Below, piece after piece: positions 40,029 through 47,901 of a stretch of 64,000 bases of DNA (the stretch's first letter is position 1; every line of letters begins with the position of its first letter). Below the pieces are notes generated by a model that saw only the letters and a list, made by a program, of their open reading frames with translations, ran no database searches and had not been told where the DNA came from. This stretch comes from UBA3006 sp036746695 (GTDB lineage Bacteria; Actinomycetota; Acidimicrobiia; Acidimicrobiales; Ilumatobacteraceae). The translations under genes and the position numbers were made by a program. The stretch covers positions 186,001 to 250,000 of the forward strand of contig DAIODP010000001.1 in assembly GCA_036746695.1 (NCBI GenBank). Direction: 5' to 3'.

Positions 40029-41561
40029 ATGTCGAACCAGCCCAAGAATGTCGTTGTCATCTTGTTGGACAGCCTCAACAAGCATGACCTTTCGGCGTTT
40101 GAAGGCAAACAGTTTGATACCCCCAACATTGATCGGCTCGCCCAACGCAGCGTCAAATTTACGAACCATCACACCGGTTCTCTGCCTTGCATCCCCGCCC
40201 GGCACGACATTTTGGTTGGTGCGTGGGATTTCTTGTGGAAGCCGTGGGGCTCTATCGAGCTATGGGAAGAGTCGATAACGGCTGCACTGCGGCGTAAAGG
40301 TGTTGTTACACAACTCATCACCGATCACCCGCACCTATTTGAAGTTGGCGGCGAAAACTTCCATACGGATTTCGCTGCTTGGGAATACGAGCGTGGCCAC
40401 GAGAGTGACCCATGGAAAACCAGGCCAGACCCAAGCTGGATTGGTGCCCCTTCATTTGGGCGTGGCCACACTCACTACGACAACTCCCGCGGATATTTCA
40501 ATGGTGCCGAGGATTTTCCCGGGCCGCGAACAATGCGTGCCGCAGCCAAGTGGATACGCGATGCATCCCCTCAGCACCGCGCGAAGGACGAACGGTTCAT
40601 GCTCTTCATTGACGAGTTCGACCCGCACGAGCCGTTTGATACGCCCGAAGAATGGGCCATGAAGTACGACGACACATGGGAAGGACCACACTTGGTGTGG
40701 CCTCCATACGCAGTTGACGCAATTGCTCAGGGCATCATCAACAAGAGAGAGGCCCATCAGATCCATTCGCAGTATGGCTCGAAGCTTTCGATGATCGACC
40801 ACTATCTGGGCAATGTGCTCGACGCCCTCGACGAAACGAATGCGTGGGACGACACAGCCATCGTTATGTGCACCGACCATGGCCACTACCTGGGCGACAC
40901 CGATGTACACGGCCGCGACTTGTGGGGCAAGCCGTCGGTCCCTGTTTATAAGGAACTGGGAAACATTCCGATGATGATCTATTGGCCCGGCGTAGCGCCT
41001 CGCGATTGCAACGCACTCACCACCTCGACCGACATTCATGCCACCATCGCAGAAGTATTTGATGCCGAGGTGAAACACCGAACGCACGGAACATCGTTGC
41101 AGCCGTTAATCTACGCAAAATCCGAACGCATTCGCGATTGGTTGCTCACTGGCGTGTGGGGGCGCGAAGTGCAACTTGTAACCGAAGAATGGCGATATTC
41201 GCGCGGGCCAACAGGCGCAAACGCGCCGCTGTCTATGTGGTCTAATCGATGGAGCACGATGCCCATCGCAAAATATCCAAATTACAAAATGCCCAACCCC
41301 GACGAGCGCGCCAAGCTTGACAAGATGCCCGGCTCCACCATCCCAGTTATTCGCCAACCATTCGTCGAGGGCGACCTATTGCCGTTCTGGGCAATGGCAG
41401 CGCAGTTTGAGCACATCTTGTACAACCGCCAAGAAGACCCGCAGGAATCGACAAACCGCATTGATGGACGTTATGAGAGCGACGCTGTTGAACTACTGCG
41501 CCACGCACTTGTGCAAGTGGAAGCTCCAACAGACCATCTGGTGCGTTTAGGACTCAATTAA
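40029..41561 (+). CDS. Type I sulfatase
   Basis: A 510-residue alkaline-phosphatase-fold enzyme. NVVVILLDSLNKHDLSAFEGKQFDTPNIDRLAQRSVKF supplies the first metal Asp residues. The formylglycine motif C-x-P-x-R is present as GSLPCIPARHDILVG. FIDEFDPHEPFDTPEEW and ALDETNAWDDTAIVMCTDHGHYLGDTDVHGR supply the remaining metal ligands. No signal peptide is seen, so it probably acts in the cytoplasm. It needs a formylglycine-generating enzyme, which is not in the window. It hydrolyses an unknown sulfate ester and is cotranscribed with the EamA exporter. Confidence 0.9.
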   Translation: MSNQPKNVVVILLDSLNKHDLSAFEGKQFDTPNIDRLAQRSVKFTNHHTGSLPCIPARHDILVGAWDFLWKPWGSIELWEESITAALRRKGVVTQLITDHPHLFEVGGENFHTDFAAWEYERGHESDPWKTRPDPSWIGAPSFGRGHTHYDNSRGYFNGAEDFPGPRTMRAAAKWIRDASPQHRAKDERFMLFIDEFDPHEPFDTPEEWAMKYDDTWEGPHLVWPPYAVDAIAQGIINKREAHQIHSQYGSKLSMIDHYLGNVLDALDETNAWDDTAIVMCTDHGHYLGDTDVHGRDLWGKPSVPVYKELGNIPMMIYWPGVAPRDCNALTTSTDIHATIAEVFDAEVKHRTHGTSLQPLIYAKSERIRDWLLTGVWGREVQLVTEEWRYSRGPTGANAPLSMWSNRWSTMPIAKYPNYKMPNPDERAKLDKMPGSTIPVIRQPFVEGDLLPFWAMAAQFEHILYNRQEDPQESTNRIDGRYESDAVELLRHALVQVEAPTDHLVRLGLN

Positions 41562-42572
41562 CTACTGCAAAATTGGAAACGCCTGGGCAATGGCAAGCAA
41601 CGATTCCCGCACAGCGTTTCGTTTCTCGGCCACCGTCTTGCCAAGCCGAACAATAACCAAGTCGCGTTTGGGTAACACATAAATTTGTTGGCCTTCGTAA
41701 CCGGACGCCACGAGGCTGTCCTCCTCCCCCGGCAACGTCCACCAATGGGCGCCATAGCCCAAACCCGTTTCATCATCGATAACTGTCTGCACCCGGGCGT
41801 GATCTACCCACCCGGCTGGAAGCACTTGCGTGCCATTCCAGTTTCCATCCTGCAAATACAGGTAACCAAAACGCGCATAGTCGCGTGCTGTCGCAAAAAC
41901 ATACGACGAACCAATAAACGTGCCCGCTGCATCAAACCGCGCAGTTGCCTGCATGCCAATCGGTGCAAAGAGACGTTGTTGCAGCACACGTTCGATACCG
42001 CTGCTCGAGCCATGCGTATCGCCATACGCGTTACCCAATATCCGGGTCACGATGTTTGTGGTGCCCGACGAATACAACCATCTGCTGTCGGGCTTGTCTG
42101 CCAAGGGCAGCGATACTGCGTAGGCAGCAACATCATCTTTTCCCGAGCCGAACAGCATCTCGATGACATCCGATGAATCACCGTCGACATAATCTTCATT
42201 CCAGGAAAGCCCCGAACGCATATCGAGCAAGTGCTGCAGCGTGATTTGGCTACGATCGTCGTACTTCCAGGCATCAACTGCAGCCGGTTTGTCTACATCC
42301 AGCAGCCCATCCATTTGCGCAATGCCGACAAGTGCATGAGTGATACTTTTGGCCATCGACCACGAGATCAGTGGCGTTGCAGCATCGGTGTCGAGCCCAT
42401 AGGCCTCGGCAACAACCTTGCCGCGATGCACCACCAAAACGGCGTGCGTAATATCGGTTGCTTCGTGCTCGCCAATGGTGTCGGCTATCTGCGCCTGCAC
42501 CACTTCTGCATCAACGTCTCCACCCAGTGGGCCCATCTCCCATTGCGCGGCGGGAAATCGGCTGGTGACCAT
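41562..42572 (-). CDS. Serine hydrolase (beta-lactamase family)
   Basis: From ATG 42572 the protein has 336 residues. The SxxK motif is SWSMAKSITHALVGIAQMDGLLDVDKPAAVDAW, the YxN motif lies in LYSSGTTNIVTRILG, and GLGYGAHWWTLPGEEDSLVASGYEGQQIYVLPKRDLVIVRLG ends the class C-type fold. No signal peptide is evident. It resembles the lipoprotein at 38069 around the SxxK region. The function could be esterase or peptidase. A TACAGT hexamer 7 bases before ATG 42572 supports that start over the GTG at 42581. Confidence 0.87.
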   Translation of the reverse strand: MVTSRFPAAQWEMGPLGGDVDAEVVQAQIADTIGEHEATDITHAVLVVHRGKVVAEAYGLDTDAATPLISWSMAKSITHALVGIAQMDGLLDVDKPAAVDAWKYDDRSQITLQHLLDMRSGLSWNEDYVDGDSSDVIEMLFGSGKDDVAAYAVSLPLADKPDSRWLYSSGTTNIVTRILGNAYGDTHGSSSGIERVLQQRLFAPIGMQATARFDAAGTFIGSSYVFATARDYARFGYLYLQDGNWNGTQVLPAGWVDHARVQTVIDDETGLGYGAHWWTLPGEEDSLVASGYEGQQIYVLPKRDLVIVRLGKTVAEKRNAVRESLLAIAQAFPILQ

Positions 42573-42579
42573 GTGCCTC

Positions 42580-42585
42580 ACTGTA
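42580..42585 (-). promoter_or_regulatory. -10 element of the serine hydrolase gene
   Basis: TACAGT on the minus strand, 7 bases before the ATG at 42572. Confidence 0.45.
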
Positions 42586-42590
42586 AACGA

Positions 42591-43217
42591 CTACAGCGCA
42601 ACCACCCGATCGCACAGCGCGTCTATATCGGCCGAGTCGTGACTGACAATTATCTTGGGGCCATCCAACCGTTGTAGCGCCGCACGTAAATTGGTACGCA
42701 CCAATGGTCGCGCCAACTCGTCCAGTGCCGACAGCGGTTCATCCAGCAACACCACGCTGGGGCTGCCAACAAGTGCCCGAGTTAAACACACGCGTTGCGA
42801 CTGACCGCCCGAAAGTTGGTGCGGCAACAAACCGCGATACTGGCCGATGCCGGCGGCCTCCAACTGGTTGGCGGCTATCGCTCGAGCATCACGAACACGA
42901 ACACCGCGGGCGCGTAGCGCAAAGACAATGTTTCCCTCGGCTGTTAGGAATGGAAGTAGTGAATGATCTTGAAACATCATCCCAACATTTCGGTGCTCGG
43001 GTTTCACAAAAATGTCTTGTGTAGGTGAATCCAAAATCACTCCCGATAACTCGAGCGACCCTGCCGACAAACTTGTCAGCCCGGCTGCAACACGAAGTAT
43101 TGACGTTTTGCCAACACCGTTTGGCCCCGTAATTCCCAGCACCTCATTGCCGATAGAAAGGGCAACATCAAGAGCAAATTCACCCCGTGTTATTCGGCCA
43201 TCAAGCTGCAACGTCAC
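42591..43217 (-). CDS. modC: Molybdate ABC transporter ATP-binding protein
   Basis: About 208 residues. Walker A is GPNGVGKTSILR, the signature is LSGGQSQRVCLTRAL, Walker B is VVLLDEPLSALD and the switch histidine is in IIVSHDSADIDAL. It powers uptake through ModB. It stops right after the ATPase core and lacks the C-terminal MOP/TOBE domain that binds molybdate in typical ModC (about 350 residues). GTG 43217 overlaps the modB stop (GTGA) and is chosen over the frame start at 43268. Confidence 0.9.
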   Translation of the reverse strand: MTLQLDGRITRGEFALDVALSIGNEVLGITGPNGVGKTSILRVAAGLTSLSAGSLELSGVILDSPTQDIFVKPEHRNVGMMFQDHSLLPFLTAEGNIVFALRARGVRVRDARAIAANQLEAAGIGQYRGLLPHQLSGGQSQRVCLTRALVGSPSVVLLDEPLSALDELARPLVRTNLRAALQRLDGPKIIVSHDSADIDALCDRVVAL

Positions 43218-44026
43218 GAGCGCCTGCCCATCCAACGATCGCGCATAGTCACCAACACGCCTACGCACACCACGAGCAGCACAAAACTGAGCGCGTAAGC
43301 AGCCTCTGGGTCGCTCTCCAACAACAAGTACACCGCAAGAGGCGTGGTCTGCGTACGTCCTTCGATGTTGCCGGCAAACGTAATCGTTGCGCCGAATTCG
43401 CCAAGCGCGCGGGCCCAGGCAACCGCAGTTCCTGCAAGCAATGCAGGCGCCAGTAATCGCAATGTCACACGAGAGAACCTCTTTGTCGAGGACAACCCCA
43501 TCACCGCGGCCGACTCTTCAAACTTGGGTTCGATACTGCGTAGCCCGCTTTCCACAGCCATCACAAAGAATGGCAACGCAACAAACGCCTCGGCAACAAT
43601 CACGCCAAGCGGCGAGAACGTGAGTTGCAAACCAAACAAGTTGTACAGCGTGGAGCCGAGCAACCCGTTCGACTTACCGTACGCACCAAGCAGTGCAACG
43701 CCACCCACCACCGGCGGCAGCACCATGGGCAGCATCACCAAGGCGCGCACGAGAGATCGCCCCTTAAACGCGATGCGTGCAAGAACCCAAGCAAGCGGAA
43801 GTCCAAGCAACACCACGAAACAAGTGGCGATCACCGACGTGACGAGCGATAACCGTAGCGCTTCCGACGCAGGCCCCTCTACAAGGTTGCCCAACAACCC
43901 TCGCCAAGCAACGCGACGTACAAGCCCAACGAGTGGGAGCAAAAGGAAGACAAGCCCCAGCGCTGCCCCAACCAAGACAAAACCAGGCGTGCTGCTCGCA
44001 ACGTCGCGACCTTTGGTTTTACTCAT
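43214..44026 (-). CDS. modB: Molybdate ABC transporter permease
   Basis: A 270-residue membrane protein with about six segments. VLARIAFKGRSLVRALVMLPMVLPPVVGGVALLGAYG and the EAA loop AAVMGLSSTKRFSRVTLRLLAPALLAGTAVAWARALGEFGATITFAGN are typical of ModB. It forms the channel for molybdate (or tungstate). Its ATG overlaps the modA stop by ATGA and its stop overlaps modC by GTGA, so modABC is tightly coupled. Confidence 0.94.
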   Translation of the reverse strand: MSKTKGRDVASSTPGFVLVGAALGLVFLLLPLVGLVRRVAWRGLLGNLVEGPASEALRLSLVTSVIATCFVVLLGLPLAWVLARIAFKGRSLVRALVMLPMVLPPVVGGVALLGAYGKSNGLLGSTLYNLFGLQLTFSPLGVIVAEAFVALPFFVMAVESGLRSIEPKFEESAAVMGLSSTKRFSRVTLRLLAPALLAGTAVAWARALGEFGATITFAGNIEGRTQTTPLAVYLLLESDPEAAYALSFVLLVVCVGVLVTMRDRWMGRRS

Positions 44027-44781
44027 GGTTTTTGAAAACCAAAACCTTTCAGTATTCTCCAGCCCTGTTCGGACAACACGAAGTCGACAAAGGCTTTGGC
44101 AAGCGATCCATTCTTCGAACCCCGAATAGAAGCAATTCCATACGCTGCTTTCACATTGCTTGACGTAGAAATGTCAACAGCTTGAACCGACTTGCCCGCC
44201 GCAATCACATCCGTCTTGTAAACAATCGCGGCATCAGCGTCTCCCGTTACCACCGCGCCAAGGGTTGCCTTTGCATCCACACCTCTGGTGATATTGCTCT
44301 CCTTAACAACCACACCCGCGCGAGAAAGAACTGATGAAGCATAAACACCGCATGGTGCTGCCTTGCCGCACATGGCAATGGTCTTCAATCGTGCAAGGTC
44401 TTTGATCGACTTCACTTTTTCGGGGTTGCCGGGCTTTACCGCAATGGCCATATTGTTTCGCGCAAACACGCGCGGACCAGCAACTACGTTTCCGCTTGCC
44501 ACCAGCCTCTCCACGCTCGACATGTCGGCGGCGGCGATGACATCGCTTGGGGCGCCAGCCTGAATCTGCGCAACCAATGTTGATGTTGAACCGAAGTTAA
44601 GCCGCACTTTCACCTTGGGGTTCGCTGCCCGAAATGCTTTAGCCAATGCCACGAACGAGTCGGTAAGTGATGCTGCGGCAGAAACTGTTACCTCACCTTT
44701 CAGCGGTACAACGGCGGCGGCAGGCGCAACAGCACTCATGGCGCAAATGCCCACCATCAGTACTCCGATCATCCGCTTCAT
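44023..44781 (-). CDS. modA: Molybdate-binding protein of ABC transporter
   Basis: A 252-residue secreted protein with signal peptide MKRMIGVLMVGICAMSAVAPAAA. The mature part has VTVSAAASLTDSFVALAKAFRAANPKVKVRLNFGSTSTLVAQIQAGAPSDVIAAAD, the ModA signature for oxyanion binding, and GDADAAIVYKTDVI near the C-terminus. It lacks a lipobox cysteine. AGGGG 7 bases before ATG 44781 decides this start over the GTG at 44787. The divergent PadR gene begins 28 bases away. Confidence 0.94.
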   Translation of the reverse strand: MKRMIGVLMVGICAMSAVAPAAAVVPLKGEVTVSAAASLTDSFVALAKAFRAANPKVKVRLNFGSTSTLVAQIQAGAPSDVIAAADMSSVERLVASGNVVAGPRVFARNNMAIAVKPGNPEKVKSIKDLARLKTIAMCGKAAPCGVYASSVLSRAGVVVKESNITRGVDAKATLGAVVTGDADAAIVYKTDVIAAGKSVQAVDISTSSNVKAAYGIASIRGSKNGSLAKAFVDFVLSEQGWRILKGFGFQKP

Positions 44782-44795
44782 TGCCACCCCTTAGG

Positions 44796-44801
44796 TATGA
44801 T
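44796..44801 (+). promoter_or_regulatory. -10 element of the PadR gene
   Basis: TATGAT on the plus strand, 8 bases before the ATG at 44810. It lies within the 28-base gap shared with modA. Confidence 0.5.
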
Positions 44802-44809
44802 TAGTAACA

Positions 44810-45325
44810 ATGAGACTATACGAGCCCTCTTCGCTGGATCAAACAGTTCTCGCCCTCATCATCGAGCAGCCCCGTCACGGATTTGCGCTGCACAAAGAGC
44901 TGGACTCGGACGAATCGCTTTCTTCCGTAATGCGAGTGCGTCGCCCTCTCGTCTATCGCTCAATTAAATCACTCCTAGAAGCCAAGTACATCCGCCCCAG
45001 CAAAGTTGAACCCGGAGACCAGGGTTCTGCGCGAACCGTCTACACCGCTACTGCTTCTGGAAAGCGCGCTAACCAACAATGGCTAAACGAGGTAGTTACA
45101 CATCCTCGCGACGCACGCATTGAACTGCTCTGCAAGTTTGTTTTGCGTTCACGTCAGGGCCTCAGCAATACGACTCTTGCGCGAAGACAACGTGAAGCAT
45201 TCAGTAAAATTTCGATCGATTTGAAGAAATCTGCAAAACAGCCAAATGTTGGAGCACAACTAGTTGCGCAATGGCGCTACGAAACAGTCAATGCAATGGT
45301 CAGGGTGCTGCAGTCGGTGAAGTAG
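44810..45325 (+). CDS. PadR-family transcriptional regulator
   Basis: A 171-residue protein. The N-terminal winged helix has LDQTVLALIIEQPRHGFALHKELDSDESLSSVMRVRRPLVYRSIKSLLEAKYIRPSKVEPGDQGSARTVYTATASGKR, the PadR pattern. The C-terminal helical part is used for dimerisation. Divergent from modABC with only 28 bases between starts, it may regulate molybdate uptake, though ModE-type control would be the known precedent. Its 3' end overlaps HutD antisense by 26 bases. Confidence 0.86.
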   Translation: MRLYEPSSLDQTVLALIIEQPRHGFALHKELDSDESLSSVMRVRRPLVYRSIKSLLEAKYIRPSKVEPGDQGSARTVYTATASGKRANQQWLNEVVTHPRDARIELLCKFVLRSRQGLSNTTLARRQREAFSKISIDLKKSAKQPNVGAQLVAQWRYETVNAMVRVLQSVK

Positions 45326-45863
45326 GCAACACCGCCACTGCAATTGCAGCAACAACGCCCCGCCGCAACACAACAACTTTCCCAGCCAATTGCACAGCCG
45401 CATCCTTGTGCTCGATCACTACAAGTTCGCCGTCTATCTCTATCTGCGCATCGCCGCCTATTCCCACCACCACATCGGCGTCAAGCACCACGCCAGGCTG
45501 CGCTTCAAACCACAAGTTGCCTTTGGCCTTCCTGCGATGGAACATCAGGCCAAGGTCGACCACGGGCCCTCGTGCAAGAGTTGCCGAAGTGTGCGCCTCT
45601 CCCCTAAAGGCAACAACGACACCTGGCCTGCACGTTGAGATCTTGCCATCAATGGTTAACTGCAGCCCCTCGCCTTCCACCAGCAGCAGCTTCCTATCGA
45701 CACAAGGCATTCGAGAAAAGTCGCCATCTTCTAGCACCGGCGCAAGGGCAATTCGCCACGACCACTCGCCTTGTGCATCTCTGTCGCTCGCGATCTCATA
45801 GCTTGTTCCGCCGCCATTCGCCCACGGCATTGGGGTGTGCTCGCTAAATCTCTGCAAAACCAT
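45300..45863 (-). CDS. HutD/Ves family protein
   Basis: A 187-residue double-stranded beta-helix (cupin-like) protein. The opening FSEHTPMPWANGGGTSYEIASD is the signature of HutD/Ves, and WRIALAPVLEDGDFSRMPCVDRKLLLVEGEGLQLTIDG follows as expected. HutD is linked to histidine utilisation in pseudomonads; no hut genes are present here, so the role is unknown. A TAGTTT hexamer lies 6 bases before the ATG. Confidence 0.84.
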   Translation of the reverse strand: MVLQRFSEHTPMPWANGGGTSYEIASDRDAQGEWSWRIALAPVLEDGDFSRMPCVDRKLLLVEGEGLQLTIDGKISTCRPGVVVAFRGEAHTSATLARGPVVDLGLMFHRRKAKGNLWFEAQPGVVLDADVVVGIGGDAQIEIDGELVVIEHKDAAVQLAGKVVVLRRGVVAAIAVAVLPTSPTAAP

Positions 45864-45869
45864 TCATGC

Positions 45870-45875
45870 AAACTA
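45870..45875 (-). promoter_or_regulatory. -10 element of the HutD gene
   Basis: TAGTTT on the minus strand, 6 bases before the ATG at 45863. Confidence 0.5.
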
Positions 45876-45936
45876 CTCAAGTTCTCCGAGGATTGGGTGT
45901 TTCACATAGTGTGTTGAACGTACTCAGGGGGATGAA

Positions 45937-46368
45937 GTGATTCACAAAGTTATTGAACAATGGCACGCCCACATGCGGGGCGAACTCGCCAACGGATTGG
46001 ACGTCTTGCTCGACGACGACGTCGTCTTCTATTCCCCTATCGTTTACACGCCTCAAGCAGGCAAGGCCATCACCACGCTGTACCTACAGGCTGCAGGGCA
46101 AACACTTCCCGGAGAGAAGAAGGAAGGCTCAACCTCCGATCCCAGCAAGCGGTTTCGCTACACCAAGCAAGTTCTGGATGGAAACACTGCGGTCTTAGAG
46201 TTCGAAACCACAGTTGAGGGCAAATACGTCAACGGCGTAGACATCATTACGTGCAACGACGCAGGAAAGATCATCGAGTTCCGAGTCATGATTCGACCAC
46301 TGCAGGCAATCAATTTGGTGCACCAGCAGATGGCCAACATGCTCGAACATATGAAGCCGCAGTCGTAA
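45937..46368 (+). CDS. SnoaL-like / NTF2-fold protein
   Basis: A 143-residue protein. VIEQWHAHMRGELANGLDVLLDDDVVFYSPIVYTPQAGKAITTLYLQAA and GNTAVLEFETTVEGKYVNGVDIITCNDAGKIIEFRVMIRPLQAI match the cone-shaped NTF2-like fold common in small enzymes of unknown substrate. The start is GTG with GGGGGAT upstream. It lies 7 bases before the EamA gene and is probably cotranscribed with it. Confidence 0.82.
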   Translation: MIHKVIEQWHAHMRGELANGLDVLLDDDVVFYSPIVYTPQAGKAITTLYLQAAGQTLPGEKKEGSTSDPSKRFRYTKQVLDGNTAVLEFETTVEGKYVNGVDIITCNDAGKIIEFRVMIRPLQAINLVHQQMANMLEHMKPQS

Positions 46369-46375
46369 CCCTTTC

Positions 46376-47266
46376 GTGGCACGTAGTAAACAACTGACCG
46401 GTTCGCTTTTTGTCGTCTTGTCCAGCCTTGGCTTTGCCATTGTGCCAACACTTGGAGTGAATGCCTACGACCAGGGATCAAACCCAATGGGTGTGATGAC
46501 ACCACGCTTCACTCTTGCAGCTCTCATCCTCATTGTCATTCGTCAAATTTTTGCGAAGAACGAAGGATGGCCAACAAAGCGTCAGGCACTCACCATGGTT
46601 GCCCTGGGTGGCTGCGGTATCACCACTGTTTCGTTGATGTATTTCATCGCAATCGAAAGCGTTGACACCAGCCTTGCCATCGTCCTTTGGTACGGATACC
46701 CCGTGCTTGTTCTGCTCATTGCTTGGGCTGTCGATGGCAAACGACCAACCATCCGTGTACTTGCACCGCTTGCCATCACTTTCGTCGGCATCGCCATTAC
46801 TGCTGGCCAAATAAGCGGTGGATCGGGCTCGGCAATCGCCCTCGTCATTGGATCCTCAGTGGTTTTTGCGTTTTACCTCAGTCTCGTCTCACGTACTTCA
46901 AACAAGATGGGTTTGATTACTGGCGCAATGTTTCTTAATTTAGGTGCCGCAACGGGATACTGGTTAGTCAGCATCGTCCCAATTGAGCAACTGAACCCGA
47001 TCTTCCCCTCAACCACAAATATTTGGTTAATTATCGTTGCCGCGGCAACATTTGGCACGGTGCTGCCAATCCTGTGCTCACTTTCAGCACTGCAGCGAAT
47101 CTCGGCTGGGTCATATTCCGTTGTTACAACCGCTGAGCCCGTGATGCACATCTTTATGGGCGTCATCTTCTTGAATGAATTGATGACCATCAACCGGTTC
47201 TTTGGAGCCCTGCTTGTGATTGTCGGGCTGACGATCTTTACCGTCCTAGATTCTCGAAGTAAATGA
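46376..47266 (+). CDS. EamA (DMT) family transporter
   Basis: A 296-residue ten-segment transporter, paralogous along its whole length to the protein at 39118. LSSLGFAIVPTLGVNAYDQGSNPMGVMTPRFTLA and YFIAIESVDTSLAIVLWYGYPVLVLLIAW in the first repeat align with SSAGFALAPALAIKAYESDANPLGVMCVRF and its counterpart there. It is preceded by the SnoaL-like gene and followed by tspO on the same strand. Substrate unknown. The start is GTG. Confidence 0.9.
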   Translation: MARSKQLTGSLFVVLSSLGFAIVPTLGVNAYDQGSNPMGVMTPRFTLAALILIVIRQIFAKNEGWPTKRQALTMVALGGCGITTVSLMYFIAIESVDTSLAIVLWYGYPVLVLLIAWAVDGKRPTIRVLAPLAITFVGIAITAGQISGGSGSAIALVIGSSVVFAFYLSLVSRTSNKMGLITGAMFLNLGAATGYWLVSIVPIEQLNPIFPSTTNIWLIIVAAATFGTVLPILCSLSALQRISAGSYSVVTTAEPVMHIFMGVIFLNELMTINRFFGALLVIVGLTIFTVLDSRSK

Positions 47267-47288
47267 ATTACGCGTTAGGTATTGTCGC

Positions 47289-47294
47289 TAACGT
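47289..47294 (+). promoter_or_regulatory. -10 element of the TspO gene
   Basis: TAACGT on the plus strand, 6 bases before the GTG at 47301. Confidence 0.4.
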
Positions 47295-47300
47295 ATCTCT

Positions 47301-47777
47301 GTGGGATTCAAATTTTTTGCAGCAGTAACTGGAATCCTTCTCGTCCTTATCTATGCCTTTGGCTCGGGAGTCTGGGTTTCTTCCTCACCCGAGTGGTATT
47401 CATCCCTGAAGAGACCACCCTGGCAGCCTCCAAGTTCGCTTTTTGGAATTATCTGGCCCTATAACTTCGTGGTTCTAGGTATTGCTTCGTATCAAGTATC
47501 AAAGTCTTTAACACGGATAGAGAATGTTTCCTGGTTAGTTTTCTTTGGATTAAGTGTTGTTGCAGCACTTACGTGGGCTTATCAGTTTTATGTCCCACAC
47601 AATTTCACACTTGCCACAATCTCTCTAGGGCTGACGGCGCTTCTCACTCTTCCAGTTCTTTTCTTAACCTTCAAGGCATCCAGAGTCATGGGACTTCTTC
47701 TTATTCCCTATCAAATTTGGGTGATAATCGCAGCCACTCTGGCTTGGGGTTACCTGACTAGAAATCAAGTGTCTTAG
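47301..47777 (+). CDS. TspO/MBR (tryptophan-rich sensory) family protein
   Basis: A 158-residue membrane protein with five segments. SLKRPPWQPPSSLFGIIWPYNFVVLGIASY is the family hallmark loop, and the C-terminus has PYQIWVIIAATLAWGYLTRNQ. TspO binds tetrapyrroles and is linked to light- and oxygen-dependent responses. Tryptophan content is modest for the family. The carotenoid gene lcy lies 35 kb away, so any photobiological link is conjecture. The start is GTG 47301. Confidence 0.88.
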   Translation: MGFKFFAAVTGILLVLIYAFGSGVWVSSSPEWYSSLKRPPWQPPSSLFGIIWPYNFVVLGIASYQVSKSLTRIENVSWLVFFGLSVVAALTWAYQFYVPHNFTLATISLGLTALLTLPVLFLTFKASRVMGLLLIPYQIWVIIAATLAWGYLTRNQVS

Positions 47778-47788
47778 ATCTACTGCAG

Positions 47789-47862
47789 TGGGCGCTGAGG
47801 GATTCGAACCCCCGACCCTCTCCTTGTAAGGGAGATGCTCTAACCAACTGAGCTAAGCGCCC
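47789..47862 (-). tRNA. tRNA-Val (TAC)
   Basis: A 74-nt cloverleaf on the minus strand. The acceptor stem is GGGCGCT/AGCGCCC with discriminator A, the D-arm is TAGCTCAGTTGGTTAGAGCA, the anticodon stem-loop is CTCCCTTACAAGGAG with anticodon TAC, and the T-arm has GGGTTCGAATCC. CCA is not encoded (CAC follows). Confidence 0.97.
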
Positions 47863-47901
47863 GCTAAACGGAAATGACAGTTTATCGCCAGCAACAGTTC
47901 G

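Noticed and set aside
44782..44809. PadR operator palindrome in the mod/PadR gap
   Set aside because: Only a weak GTAT/ATAC symmetry is visible, overlapping the -10; not enough to call a site.
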